Shown piece after piece: positions 48,711-59,526 of a stretch of DNA of 64,000 nt. The notes beneath the pieces are model-generated. The model ran no database searches. It saw only the letters and a program-made list of their open reading frames with translations, and was not told the DNA's origin. Position 1 is the stretch's first letter. The number at the start of each line of letters is the position of its first letter. The translations under genes were made by a program, and so were the position numbers. This DNA is from SZAS-103 sp964449135 (GTDB taxonomy: Bacteria > Pseudomonadota > Gammaproteobacteria > Xanthomonadales > Xanthomonadaceae): positions 1 to 64,000 of the forward strand of contig CAYUXZ010000010.1 in assembly GCA_964449135.1 (NCBI GenBank), in the 5' to 3' direction.

Positions 48711-48748
48711 CGCCTTCTCGAACAACCGCGACGCGCTACCATCCGGAC

Positions 48749-49747
48749 ATGGAATCCCGCGAACCGCTCACCGTCGTCGTCGCCGCGTTCAACGAGGAGG
48801 CCGCGTTGCCGCTGCTGCACGCGCGGCTGCGTTCCACGCTCGACGGGATGGATCTTGTCACGCGCGTGCTGTACGTGGATGACGGCAGCCGCGACCGGAC
48901 GTGGGACGTCCTGCGGCAGATCGCTCACGACGATCCGCGTGTCGCATTGCTGCGGCTGTCGCGCAATTTCGGCAAGGAGGCCGCGCTGACTGCAGGACTT
49001 GATCGCGTCGCCGCAGGCGCGGCGCTGGTGCTCGATGCCGACGGCCAGGATCCGCCGGAGCTGATCCCCGAATTCGTCGCGCGCTGGCGCGAAGGCTACG
49101 ACGATGTCTTCGGAATGCGTCTGGAGCGCGAGGGCGAGGGCTGGTTCAAGCGCGCGAGCGCGCACACGTTCTATCGCGTGATCGGGCGACTGTCGAACAC
49201 GCCGATTCCACGCGATACCGGCGATTTTCGCCTGCTCTCGCGCCGGTCGCTCGACGCGTTGGCGCAGTTGCGCGAACGCGGGCGTTTCATGAAAGGCCTG
49301 TTCGGCTGGGTTGGCTACCGGCAGGTCGCGGTGCCCTACCATCGCCAGCCTCGGCTTGCCGGGCGCAGCAAGTTCGACTACTGGCGGCTGTGGAACTTCG
49401 CGCTCGACGGCATCACCAGTTTTTCCACCGCACCCTTGCGCGCGGCGACCTACCTCGGGTTGCTGACCGCGCTGGTCGCGTTCGGTTTCGGCGCGTGGAC
49501 GATCCTCAAGACCCTGTTCTGGGGCGAGGCCGTGCGCGGTTACCCGACGTTGATGACGGTCATCCTGTTCCTCGGCGGCGTGCAGCTGATCGCGCTGGGC
49601 GTGATCGGCGAATACCTCGGAAGGCTGTACCAGGAAGCCAAGCAGCGGCCGTTGTACCTGCTCGACGCCTGGCTGCCCGCGGCTTCCGATCGGCCTGTAG
49701 GCGAGACATCGCGGCCTGCTGAAAAATCGCCGTCGCCGGCGTTATGA
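48749..49747 (+). CDS. GT2 polyprenyl-phosphate glycosyltransferase (GtrB/ArnC-like)
   Basis: A 332-residue enzyme. An N-terminal GT-A domain shows VVVAAFNEEAALPLL, VLYVDDGSRDRTWD and LDADGQDPPELIPEF (the DxD), then FMKGLFGWVGYRQVAVPY. Two C-terminal membrane helices follow (YLGLLTALVAFGFGAWTILKTL and LMTVILFLGGVQLIALGVIGEYLG), the layout of GtrB, ArnC and related proteins that make undecaprenyl-phosphate sugars at the inner face. Sugar specificity is not evident. A GtrA flippase gene and a GT-C-like gene lie 6-8 kb downstream, so a three-part glycosylation system is plausible. Confidence 0.9.
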   Translation: MESREPLTVVVAAFNEEAALPLLHARLRSTLDGMDLVTRVLYVDDGSRDRTWDVLRQIAHDDPRVALLRLSRNFGKEAALTAGLDRVAAGAALVLDADGQDPPELIPEFVARWREGYDDVFGMRLEREGEGWFKRASAHTFYRVIGRLSNTPIPRDTGDFRLLSRRSLDALAQLRERGRFMKGLFGWVGYRQVAVPYHRQPRLAGRSKFDYWRLWNFALDGITSFSTAPLRAATYLGLLTALVAFGFGAWTILKTLFWGEAVRGYPTLMTVILFLGGVQLIALGVIGEYLGRLYQEAKQRPLYLLDAWLPAASDRPVGETSRPAEKSPSPAL

Positions 49748-49748
49748 T
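49719..49748 (+). promoter_or_regulatory. Candidate promoter of the CBS gene
   Basis: CTGAAA (49719-49724), 18 bases, then TATGAT (49743-49748), inside and just past the end of the glycosyltransferase gene. It leaves a 40-base leader ending in the very strong AAGGAGGT ribosome-binding site before 49794. Confidence 0.5.
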
Positions 49749-49793
49749 CGTTGCACGCGTGCCTCGGCGCGCACGCTGAAAAGGAGGTCCGTC

Positions 49794-50222
49794 ATGCTGC
49801 TGGTCCGACATCTCCTCGAAAGCAAGCCGGTCGGCGTGGTGTCGCTGCCGCCGGAGGCGCCGGTGCTCGACGCGATCCGGCGCATGGCCGATCGCGGCAT
49901 CGGCTCGGTGCTGGTGATGCGCGGCAACGAGTTGCTGGGCATCGTTTCCGAACGCGATTACGCGCGCAAGGTCGCGTTGCAGGGGCGCTCCTCGGCGAAC
50001 ACGCCGATGTCGGTGATCATGTCCAGCCCGGTGAAGACGGTCGGGCCGAACGCGACCGTCAACGAATGCATGCAGTTGATGACGGAGGGCCGTTTCCGTC
50101 ATCTGGCGGTGGTCGAGGGCGATCACGTGATCGGCGTGGTCTCGATCGGCGATCTCGTCAAGGCCCTGCTCGAATTGCAACAGAAAGAGATCGCCGAACT
50201 GCAGCATTACATTTCAGGCTGA
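49794..50222 (+). CDS. Two-CBS-domain protein
   Basis: A 142-residue protein made almost wholly of a pair of CBS domains (GSVLVMRGNELLGIVSERDYARKVA and HLAVVEGDHVIGVVSIGDLVKALL), which usually bind adenosyl nucleotides such as AMP, ATP or SAM. Stand-alone pairs like this act as regulatory or sensory modules whose partner is often unknown. The start at 49794 follows a near-perfect AAGGAGGT, indicating strong translation. It is expressed from its own promoter rather than with its upstream neighbour. Confidence 0.92.
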   Translation: MLLVRHLLESKPVGVVSLPPEAPVLDAIRRMADRGIGSVLVMRGNELLGIVSERDYARKVALQGRSSANTPMSVIMSSPVKTVGPNATVNECMQLMTEGRFRHLAVVEGDHVIGVVSIGDLVKALLELQQKEIAELQHYISG

Positions 50223-50337
50223 CGCGCGTCGGGCCGTACGGGCGGAGCGGAATGTCCGACGGACGGGTGGTCGCGCGGGGAGGCCGGATCGTTAGACTAT
50301 TCGCCAAGGGGCGCGGCGATCGCCGCGGGGAATCATC

Positions 50338-50688
50338 GTGAGACTGATCGATCTGCTGCCCAACTTCACCGTCGAATTGCAGCAGTCCTGCGAGACACTG
50401 GGGCGCTCCGACCTTGCGGCGCAGCTTGCACTCGTCGAGCTCGACAGCAACAGCTACAACTTCCGCACCTCGGTCGCGCAGCTGCGGCTACGCCACAAGG
50501 GCGACCCCGAACCGCTCGAACCGGTCAATACCTCGGCAGTCGCGCCGGCGCACGAGAAGGTGCAACTGCGCCACCGTTACGGCGTGCGCGCGGAGACCGA
50601 CAACACCGGACGCTTGCGTCGCCTGATCCTCGCGCATGGCAACGACATCACCGTCGCGCTCGCGAAATTCTCCTCGCTGAGGCAGTAG
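50338..50688 (+). CDS. Conserved hypothetical protein, 116 residues
   Basis: A soluble protein beginning MRLIDLLPNFTVELQQSCETL with a GTG start; the sequence GGGGAAT provides a weak RBS. The rest is basic (VAQLRLRHKGDPEPLEPV, QLRHRYGVRAETDN, RRLILAHGNDITVALAKFSSL). I do not recognise a family, though a nucleic-acid-binding role would suit the charge. Codon use fits the host and the frame continues cleanly, so I accept it as real. The spacers (115 bases before, 40 after) suggest its own unit. Confidence 0.6.
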   Translation: MRLIDLLPNFTVELQQSCETLGRSDLAAQLALVELDSNSYNFRTSVAQLRLRHKGDPEPLEPVNTSAVAPAHEKVQLRHRYGVRAETDNTGRLRRLILAHGNDITVALAKFSSLRQ

Positions 50689-50728
50689 AACGGTGGGCAG
50701 CCCGGCGCGCTGCTAAAATACGCTGATC

Positions 50729-52763
<2,035 letters not shown>

Positions 52764-52850
52764 GACCGCTTGAGCCCGCCACGGGCACTGCGGCTTGAAA
52801 ACGCCCGCAAAATCCCCAGAAATCCCTCATAGCCACCGATATCCAGCGCC

Positions 52851-53234
52851 ATGCCCATCTACGGATTCGAATGCGATAACTGCGGTCACCGTTTCGACCG
52901 CCTGCAGAAAATCTCCGACGCCGATCCGACGATCTGTCCGGATTGCGGCGCGGAAGCCCTGCGTCGCCAGCTCACCGCGCCCGCGTTCCGTCTTTCCGGC
53001 AGCGGCTGGTACGAAACCGATTTCAAGAAGGACGGCGATCGGAAGCGCAATCTCGCCGACAAGGGCGATAGTTTGGGCGAGTCCAAGGCTGAACCGAAGT
53101 CCGACGCGAAGCCCTCGGCGGCGGATGCCAAACCTGCGACCGAGCCGAAGTCCGCTGGTGGCGGTGATGCTCCGGCCGCGAAGCCCGCCTCGAAGCCGGA
53201 AACCAAGCCCGCCGCAACGCCTCCGGCCACCTGA
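52851..53234 (+). CDS. FmdB-type zinc-ribbon protein with long Lys/Pro/Ala tail
   Basis: A 127-residue protein. The first about 50 residues are the FmdB regulatory-like zinc ribbon MPIYGFECDNCGHRFDRLQK ... CPDCGA, with two CxxC pairs that bind zinc. The remaining 70 or so residues are low complexity (KAEPKSDAKPSAADAKPATE) and probably disordered. Short proteins with this ribbon often precede aspS in Xanthomonadales, and here aspS starts 85 bases downstream. Function is unknown beyond zinc binding. Confidence 0.9.
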   Translation: MPIYGFECDNCGHRFDRLQKISDADPTICPDCGAEALRRQLTAPAFRLSGSGWYETDFKKDGDRKRNLADKGDSLGESKAEPKSDAKPSAADAKPATEPKSAGGGDAPAAKPASKPETKPAATPPAT

Positions 53235-53318
53235 TCCGCAGCGTCCCGCGGGGCATCCGGTAAACTAGCGAATCGTGCCGGCGCCACGCGCCGCGATGTC
53301 GTGCATTCCGGAGTTTTC

Positions 53319-55097
53319 ATGCGTACCCATTTTTGCGGCCTCGTCGACGAGGCGCTGATCGGCCAGACCGTGACCCTGTGCGGCTGGGCCGACGTCGCCC
53401 GCAATCTCGGCGGGCTGTGCTTCATCGATCTGCGCGACCACGAGGGCATCGTGCAGATCGTTGCCGAGCCTTCGGAGCACGAAGGAAACGCGGCGGTCAT
53501 CGAGGCCGCTTCGCACGTCCACTACGAGGACTGCCTGCACGTGACCGGCGTCGTGCGCCGCCGCCAGTCGGTGAACAACAAGATCAGGACCGGCCAGGTC
53601 GAAGTCGTCGCCACGCGGATCGAGGTGCTCAACCGCGCCGAGCCGCTGCCTTTCCACGCCCACGAGAACCCGGGCGAGGACATCCGCCTCAAGTACCGCT
53701 ATCTCGATTTGCGCCGCCCGGAGATGCAGAAGATGATGCGCACCCGCATCGCGCGCGTGCAGGCGCTGCGCCGCTGGCTCGACGCGCGCGGCTTCCAGGA
53801 CATCGAGACGCCGATCCTCACCAAGGCCACCCCCGAGGGCGCGCGCGACTTCCTCGTGCCGGCGCGCATGCACCCGGGCGAGTTCTACGCGCTGCCGCAG
53901 TCGCCGCAGCTGTTCAAGCAGATCCTGATGATGGCCGGCTTCGACCGCTACTACCAGATCGCGCGCTGCTTCCGCGACGAGGCGCTGCGCGCCGACCGCC
54001 AGCTCGAGTTCACCCAGCTCGACATGGAGTTCGCCTGGGTGTCCGAGCGCGACGTGCAGGACACGACCGAGGAGATGATCCGCGTCGTGTTCCGCGAGGT
54101 GATGGGCGTCGAACTGGCCGACCCGTTCCTGCGCCTGACCTACGCCGAGGCCATGCGTCGCTACGGTTCCGATAAGCCCGACCTGCGCATCGACCTCGAA
54201 CTGGTCGATATCGGTGAGCAGGTGAAGAACTGCGAGTTCAAGGTCTTCACCGACTGGGCGAACCACGCCGATGGGCGCGTCGTCGCGCTGCGCGTGCCCG
54301 GCGGCGCGACGCTGTCGCGCAAGCAGATCGACGAGTTGGCCGCGCATGCCGCGAAGTTCGGCGCGAGGGGCCTGGCGTGGATGAAGATCGAGGGCGACAT
54401 CGATCTTGCCGAGCGCCGCGGCGTCAATTCGCCGATCGCGAAGTTCCTCGACGACGCCACGCTGGGGGCGATCCTCAGGGCGACCGCCGCGAAGGCCGGT
54501 GACCTGATCCTGTTCGGTGCGGCAGCGTACAAGACCGCCAGCGACTTCATGGGCGCAGTGCGGCTGAAGGTCGGCAAGGACCTCAGTCTCGTCGCGGACG
54601 CCTGGACGCCGCTGTGGGTCACCGATTTCCCGATGTTCGAATGGGACGACGAAGCGCAACGCTACGTCGCCCTGCATCATCCGTTCACCGCGCCCGCGGT
54701 GGACGACGAAGCCGACCTGCGCGCGAACGCGAAGGTCGCGGTCTCGCGCGGCTACGACATGGTGCTCAACGGCAACGAGATCGGCGGCGGCTCGATCCGC
54801 ATCCACCGCTCGGCGATGCAGTCGGCGGTATTCGATCTGCTTGGCATCGGCGCGGACGAGGCGCAGGCGAAATTCGGCTTCCTGCTCGAAGCCCTCAAGT
54901 ACGGCGCGCCGCCGCACGGCGGCATCGCCTTCGGCATCGACCGCATCGCCGCGCTGATGGCCGGCACCGAATCGATCCGTGACGTGATCGCCTTCCCCAA
55001 AACCACGACCGCGCAGTGCCTGATGACCGGCGCGCCCTCCGAAGTTCCGGACGCGCAGCTCGCCGAGGTGCATGTCGCGGTGCGCGCAAAGGAATGA
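53319..55097 (+). CDS. aspS: Aspartyl-tRNA synthetase
   Basis: A 592-residue class II synthetase of bacterial type. An N-terminal OB-fold anticodon domain (GQTVTLCGWADVARNLGGLCFIDLRD) is followed by motif 1 (TRIARVQALRRWLDARGFQDIETPIL), motif 2 (RCFRDEALRADRQLEFTQLDMEF), the GAD insertion and motif 3 (GIAFGIDRIAALMAG). It charges tRNA-Asp. The ATG at 53319 starts the OB domain correctly; a GTG six codons earlier is rejected. A -10-like TAAACT lies at 53261-53266. Its stop overlaps the next gene's start in an ATGA. Confidence 0.97.
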   Translation: MRTHFCGLVDEALIGQTVTLCGWADVARNLGGLCFIDLRDHEGIVQIVAEPSEHEGNAAVIEAASHVHYEDCLHVTGVVRRRQSVNNKIRTGQVEVVATRIEVLNRAEPLPFHAHENPGEDIRLKYRYLDLRRPEMQKMMRTRIARVQALRRWLDARGFQDIETPILTKATPEGARDFLVPARMHPGEFYALPQSPQLFKQILMMAGFDRYYQIARCFRDEALRADRQLEFTQLDMEFAWVSERDVQDTTEEMIRVVFREVMGVELADPFLRLTYAEAMRRYGSDKPDLRIDLELVDIGEQVKNCEFKVFTDWANHADGRVVALRVPGGATLSRKQIDELAAHAAKFGARGLAWMKIEGDIDLAERRGVNSPIAKFLDDATLGAILRATAAKAGDLILFGAAAYKTASDFMGAVRLKVGKDLSLVADAWTPLWVTDFPMFEWDDEAQRYVALHHPFTAPAVDDEADLRANAKVAVSRGYDMVLNGNEIGGGSIRIHRSAMQSAVFDLLGIGADEAQAKFGFLLEALKYGAPPHGGIAFGIDRIAALMAGTESIRDVIAFPKTTTAQCLMTGAPSEVPDAQLAEVHVAVRAKE

Positions 55098-55618
55098 CCT
55101 GCACGATCCGCCGCGCGGGGCCGGAGGACGCGGAAGCGCTCGCGCGCATTTCCCGCATCACCTTCGTGCAGACCTGGGAGCACCTGTATTCGCGCGATGA
55201 TCTGGACGATTTCCTTCGCAAGACCTACGCGCTCGCCGAATGCGCGCGGCTGCTGGACGACGCGCGCTACGCGGCCTGGCTGGTGGAGAAAAATGGGCGG
55301 ACGATCGGCCACGCGCTCGCCGGCCCTTGCGGGCTTCCGCACGCGGACGTGAAACCGGAGGATGGCGAGCTCAAGCGCCTGTACCTCGCGAAGGAAGCGC
55401 AGAACGGCGGCCTGGGAGGAGGCCTGTGCGACACCGCGCTCGACTGGCTCGTACGCGACGGCCCGCGCCGCATCTGGCTGAGCGTGTATTCGGAGAATCA
55501 CGGCGCGCAGCGCTTCTACGAGCGCCGCGGATTCGCGAAGGTCGCAGAGTACGAATTCGTCGTCGGCCAACAGCGCGACCGCGAGTTCATGTTCCGGCGC
55601 GAGGCGCGGAACGCGTGA
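55094..55618 (+). CDS. GNAT-family N-acetyltransferase
   Basis: A 174-residue acetyltransferase fold: TCTIRRAGPEDAEALARISR opens the GNAT domain, GELKRLYLAKEAQNGGLGGGLCDTAL contains the acetyl-CoA loop (Q/RxxGxG/A), and WLSVYSENHGAQRFYERRGFAKVAEYEF is the classic C-terminal motif. The substrate could be an amino group on a protein or small molecule. Its ATG overlaps the aspS stop, and its stop overlaps the next start (GTGA), so it is translated as part of a chain. Confidence 0.93.
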   Translation: MTCTIRRAGPEDAEALARISRITFVQTWEHLYSRDDLDDFLRKTYALAECARLLDDARYAAWLVEKNGRTIGHALAGPCGLPHADVKPEDGELKRLYLAKEAQNGGLGGGLCDTALDWLVRDGPRRIWLSVYSENHGAQRFYERRGFAKVAEYEFVVGQQRDREFMFRREARNA

Positions 55619-56943
55619 GCCGGCGCGGCTTCATCGGCATCGCGATCGCGATCACCCTGCTCGCGCTCGCGTTGCGACTCGGTTATTTCTTCAGCGCGCA
55701 GGTGGATTATCCGATCCGCGGCGACATCGCCGAATATTTCGCATACGCGTGGAACCTGGTGCACCACGAGACGTTTTCCTCGGCGCCGCCCAACAGCGCT
55801 GTGTGGCCGCCCGACGCGTTTCGCGGCCCGGGCTATCCGATGTTCCTCGCGCTGTGGCTGTGGATCGGAGGTGGCGATCGGGCGGGGTATCTGCTCGCGG
55901 CGTTCATGCAGATCGTGGTCGGCGCGCTCACGGTTCCGCTCGCGATCGCCTGGTCGCGTAGCTGGCTTTCGCGCCGCGCCGCGCTGGCGGTCGGCGCGAT
56001 GGTCGCGCTGTGGCCGCACGCGATCGTGTTTTCGAGCACGCTGCTTTCGGAAACCGTTTTCGGCGCGACGTTGCTGTTGTTCCTGTGCTGGGCGATGCGC
56101 GCCGTGGACGACGGCCGACGCCGCTGGGCGGTGCTGGCCGGCGCGTGCGGCGGCGCGGCGTATCTGATCAATCCGGTCGCGCTGCTGTTTCCGCCGCTGG
56201 CCGCTCTGCTGATGTTCCTGCGCGGACGGCGCGAAGCGGCCGTGCTGCTGTTGTCGTTGCAGCTGCTCGTCGTCGGGGGCTGGTCGTTGCGCAACGCGAC
56301 GCATCCGCAGATGCGCGGCGCCTGGGATCGCGCGGCGGCGAACCTGGTCGAGGGTTCCTGGCCGCTGTACCAGGCGGCGTACAACGCGCGCCTCGACGAG
56401 CCGGTCGCGGCGGAAATGATCGCTGCGGCCGGTGTCGAGAAAAAACTGTTCGTCGAGAAGCCGGCCGAAGGCGCGAAGGCGATCCTGAGCCGGATGGGCA
56501 ACGATCCTTACGGATTCGCACGCTGGTATTTGCTGCAGAAACCCTACAGCCTGTGGGGATGGCGCGTGGGGATCGGCTGGGGCGACATCTATTTCCTGCA
56601 GACGGAACGTTCGCCGTTCGAGCGCCAGCCCGTGTTCCGCGCGATCCACGGAATCTTCTACTACGCGAATCCGTGGATCTTCGCCGGCGCTTTCCTGGCC
56701 GCTTTGCTCGCGCTCGTTCGGCCTTTGCGCGATCGCAATCCGGGCGGCCATGGATTGACGCTTGCGTCATTGTTTTTCCTCTACATCACATTCGTGCATA
56801 CCGTGTTCCAGGCCGATCCCCGCTACGCGGTCGCATACCGTGCGATCGAAGCGGCGCTGGCGGTCACTGCGATCGCCATGCTGGCGCGTGCATTGCGACC
56901 CGGAATGCGCGATGCGATACCGACCGCGGCTTCGACGCCATGA
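55615..56943 (+). CDS. Multi-spanning GT-C-type glycosyltransferase-like protein
   Basis: A 442-residue membrane protein with about 10-12 hydrophobic segments. The acidic residues after helix 1 (YPIRGDIAEYFAYAWNLV) and the following periplasmic loop resemble the catalytic region of GT39/ArnT-like GT-C enzymes, which use polyprenyl-phosphate sugars as donors. Residues HHETFSSAPPNSAVWPPDAFRGPGYPM match dolichyl-phosphate-mannose transferase-like patterns. The acceptor is unknown. GTG start at 55615 overlaps the GNAT stop; the stop overlaps the GtrA start. With GtrA next to it and a GtrB-like gene 6 kb upstream it completes a likely glycosylation pathway. Confidence 0.82.
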   Translation: MSRRGFIGIAIAITLLALALRLGYFFSAQVDYPIRGDIAEYFAYAWNLVHHETFSSAPPNSAVWPPDAFRGPGYPMFLALWLWIGGGDRAGYLLAAFMQIVVGALTVPLAIAWSRSWLSRRAALAVGAMVALWPHAIVFSSTLLSETVFGATLLLFLCWAMRAVDDGRRRWAVLAGACGGAAYLINPVALLFPPLAALLMFLRGRREAAVLLLSLQLLVVGGWSLRNATHPQMRGAWDRAAANLVEGSWPLYQAAYNARLDEPVAAEMIAAAGVEKKLFVEKPAEGAKAILSRMGNDPYGFARWYLLQKPYSLWGWRVGIGWGDIYFLQTERSPFERQPVFRAIHGIFYYANPWIFAGAFLAALLALVRPLRDRNPGGHGLTLASLFFLYITFVHTVFQADPRYAVAYRAIEAALAVTAIAMLARALRPGMRDAIPTAASTP

Positions 56944-57383
56944 GCAGGCGCAGGACTTCCGTGCCGGGATCGGTTTTGCAAGGCTTCGTGAAGCCGACGA
57001 ACTGGTCTGTCCTGCATGTTGTGCGATTCACACTGGTCGGGCTTGTCGCTACTGCAGTCCACTACTGCGCGGCGCTCGCCGCGCTCGGATGGATCGGGCT
57101 GACGCCGGTGCTCGCCAACGCGAGCGGATTTCTTTCGGCGCTCGCATTCTCGTTCTTCGGGCATTCGCGGATCACCTTCCGCACGCCTGCGACGCGCATG
57201 GCCGCATTGCGATTCATCGTCGTGAACCTGACCACGATCGGGCTTGGCAGCCTGCTGGTCGCGGAACTGCACCGCCACGGCGGGCTGCGGGACGTGGCCG
57301 TATTGGGCATCGGAGCGATATTCTCGGCGGGGTCGAACTTCGTCGGCCATTCGCTCTGGACGTTCAACCGGACGCGCGGCTGA
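56940..57383 (+). CDS. GtrA-family membrane protein
   Basis: A 147-residue protein with four hydrophobic helices: HVVRFTLVGLVATAVHYCAALAAL, VLANASGFLSALAFSFFGHSRITF, FIVVNLTTIGLGSLLVAEL and VAVLGIGAIFSAGSNFVGHSLWTF. This matches the GtrA family, proposed to flip undecaprenyl-phosphate sugars made by a GtrB-type enzyme across the inner membrane. The ATG at 56940 overlaps the upstream stop. It sits directly after the GT-C-like gene, the natural user of the flipped sugar. Confidence 0.93.
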   Translation: MSRRRTSVPGSVLQGFVKPTNWSVLHVVRFTLVGLVATAVHYCAALAALGWIGLTPVLANASGFLSALAFSFFGHSRITFRTPATRMAALRFIVVNLTTIGLGSLLVAELHRHGGLRDVAVLGIGAIFSAGSNFVGHSLWTFNRTRG

Positions 57384-57393
57384 AAGGGACAGC

Positions 57394-58152
57394 ATGGAAC
57401 GCGACGCCTACCGCCACATGCGCGAATCGCAGTTTTCGCACTGGTGGTTTCGCGCAAGGCGCGGAGTGCTGGTCTCGTTGATCGAAGGCCTGCATCTGCC
57501 CGCGGAGGCGCGGATCCTCGAGGCAGGATGCGGGCCTGGTGGAAACTTCCGGATGTTGTCGCGGTTCGGTCGCGTATCGTCTTTCGACATGGATGCGGAA
57601 ACAGTGGCTGCCTGCGTCGCCGAAGGCATGGATTGCGTGCAGGGCCGGTTGCCGATGGACCATCCGTATCACGGCTCTCGGCGATTCGATCTCGTTGTCG
57701 CCTTGGACGTGCTCGAGCACGTCGAACAGGACGAGGCATCGCTGCGCTCGCTGGCATCCTGCCTCGCGCCCGGAGGTCGCCTGCTCGTCACCGTGCCCGC
57801 CTACCAGTGGATGTTTTCGGGGCACGACCGATTCCACCACCACCGACGGCGCTACCGCCTTGGAAAATTGACGGCACTCGCTGGATCGGCAGGGCTCGAG
57901 GTGGAACGCGCAGGCTACTACAACACCTTGCTGTTTCCATTGATTGCGGCGGTGCGCATCGCCGCGAAGCTCGCAGGAGGCAAGCCGCGCAACGACGCCG
58001 ACGCGCCCGGTCGCTTCGCAAACGGCCTGTTCGAGCGCATCTTCGGATACGAGGCCAGGCTGCTGAAGTTCGTGCGATTCCCGTTCGGCACGTCGGTCTT
58101 CGTCATTGCCGCTGCAAACAGGGCCGCGCCGCCCACGGCCGCGGACGCATGA
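57394..58152 (+). CDS. Class I SAM-dependent methyltransferase
   Basis: A 252-residue methyltransferase. The SAM-binding motif I is ILEAGCGPGGNFRML, motif II follows as FDLVVALDVLEHVEQDEASL, and LAPGGRLLVTVPAYQWMF is motif III. The acceptor may be a lipid or sugar, since the C-terminal part (about 165-250) is hydrophobic and basic and resembles membrane-associated methyltransferases near glycosylation genes. It begins ten bases after GtrA and its stop overlaps the next start, making a coupled unit. Confidence 0.9.
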   Translation: MERDAYRHMRESQFSHWWFRARRGVLVSLIEGLHLPAEARILEAGCGPGGNFRMLSRFGRVSSFDMDAETVAACVAEGMDCVQGRLPMDHPYHGSRRFDLVVALDVLEHVEQDEASLRSLASCLAPGGRLLVTVPAYQWMFSGHDRFHHHRRRYRLGKLTALAGSAGLEVERAGYYNTLLFPLIAAVRIAAKLAGGKPRNDADAPGRFANGLFERIFGYEARLLKFVRFPFGTSVFVIAAANRAAPPTAADA

Positions 58153-58769
58153 ACGACCCGGTGCTGCTGCTGCACGGCCTATGGCTGCGCGGCGTCGCTA
58201 TGGGTCATTTCGCCCGCGCGTTGAAGGACGCCGGCTTCGATGCGCACACCTTCGATTACGCGAGCGTGCACGGGGGAATCGATTCGACGATCGAACGGCT
58301 GCACGAACGAATTCGCGCGTGCGGAGACACGGCGCATCTGGTAGGGCATAGCCTCGGCGGCTTGCTCGCGCTGGCGGCAACGCAGCGCGATCCGCAGCTC
58401 ACCCGCGGTCGCATCGTCTGCCTGGGTTCACCGCTGCTGGGCAGCGCGACCGCGCGCAGGCTGCGGCATGTCCCCGGAGGATCGATCCTGCTCGGTGGCA
58501 GCGCAGAACTGCTGCAGCAGGGATTGCAGCGCTGGGATGGCCCGCAGCAGGTCGGGGTGATCGCCGGCCGATTGCCGCTGGGGATGGGGATGCTCCTGGG
58601 CGGATTGCACGGCGAGCACGACGGCACGGTCGCGGTCGCCGAGACGCGGCTGCCTGGCATCGCCTATCACCGCGTGATCGCCGCCGCGCATACCGGCTTG
58701 CCGTTTTCCGACGAGGCCGCGCGGCTGACGATCGCATTTTTGCGGGATGGGTGCTTCGGAAACGCGTAG
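58149..58769 (+). CDS. Alpha/beta hydrolase
   Basis: A 206-residue serine hydrolase. PVLLLHGLWLRGVAM is the oxyanion-side strand-turn, GHSLGG the nucleophile elbow with the catalytic serine, HGEHDGTV supplies the acid, and AAHTGLPFSD the histidine. Similar short hydrolases are annotated as PGAP1-like or lipase-class esterases; the substrate is unknown. The ATG overlaps the methyltransferase stop (ATGA). It is the last gene of the overlapping series that begins at aspS; yebC starts 38 bases on. Confidence 0.88.
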   Translation: MNDPVLLLHGLWLRGVAMGHFARALKDAGFDAHTFDYASVHGGIDSTIERLHERIRACGDTAHLVGHSLGGLLALAATQRDPQLTRGRIVCLGSPLLGSATARRLRHVPGGSILLGGSAELLQQGLQRWDGPQQVGVIAGRLPLGMGMLLGGLHGEHDGTVAVAETRLPGIAYHRVIAAAHTGLPFSDEAARLTIAFLRDGCFGNA

Positions 58770-58807
58770 AATCCGCCGATCTTCGGATCGCATCGGCAGG
58801 AAAACGC

Positions 58808-59518
58808 ATGGGTAGGGGACCGTCCATCGAGGGACGCAAGAACGCCGAGGACGCGCGGCGCGGCAAAATCTTCACCAAGATCATCCGTGAAATTTCGGTC
58901 GCTGCCCGCGCGAGCGGCGATCCGGCCGGCAATCCGCGCCTGCGCAGCGCGATGGACAAGGCGCTGTCGGCAAACATGCCCAAGGACACCATCGAGCGCG
59001 CGATCAAGAAGGCCACCGGCGAGCTCGAAGGCGTGAGCTACGAGGAGATCCGCTACGAGGGCTACGCGCCTGGCGGCGTCGCGGTGATCGTGGATTGCCT
59101 CACCGACAACAAGGTGCGCACCGTCTCCGACGTGCGCCACGCGTTCACCAAGTTCGGCGGCAACCTCGGCACCGACGGTTCGGTCGCGTTCCTGTTCAAG
59201 CGCTGCGGCGTACTGCAATTCGCGGGCGGCGACGAGGAGAAGATCACCGACGCGGCGATCGAGGCCGGCGCGGACGACGTGGTCGCGCACGACAACGGCG
59301 TCGTCGAGGTGCTCACCGCGTTCGAATCCTTCGCCGGCGTGAAAGCCGCGATCGAAGCGGCGGGGCTTAGGCCCGACATCGCCGAAACCACGTATCGTGC
59401 GGAGAACGCGATCGCGGTTTCCGGCGAGGCCGGCCAGCAGGTCGGCAAGATGCTCGCCTGGCTCGAGGACATGGACGACGTGCAGAACGTGTATTCCAAC
59501 GCCGACATCGGCGACTAG
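58808..59518 (+). CDS. yebC: YebC/PmpR-family regulatory or ribosome-associated protein
   Basis: A 236-residue protein of the YebC family: MGRGPSIEGRKNAEDARRGKIFTKIIREI is the signature N-terminus, then ARASGDPAGNPRLRSAMDKA, MPKDTIERAIKKATGE and EEIRYEGYAPGGVAVIVD. Members have been described as transcription regulators and as factors easing ribosome stalling at prolines. In Xanthomonadales it sits just upstream of ruvCA, as here. A TAGAAT -10 (58767-58772) gives it its own promoter inside the hydrolase 3' end. Confidence 0.96.
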   Translation: MGRGPSIEGRKNAEDARRGKIFTKIIREISVAARASGDPAGNPRLRSAMDKALSANMPKDTIERAIKKATGELEGVSYEEIRYEGYAPGGVAVIVDCLTDNKVRTVSDVRHAFTKFGGNLGTDGSVAFLFKRCGVLQFAGGDEEKITDAAIEAGADDVVAHDNGVVEVLTAFESFAGVKAAIEAAGLRPDIAETTYRAENAIAVSGEAGQQVGKMLAWLEDMDDVQNVYSNADIGD

Positions 59519-59526
59519 CCGCAGAG

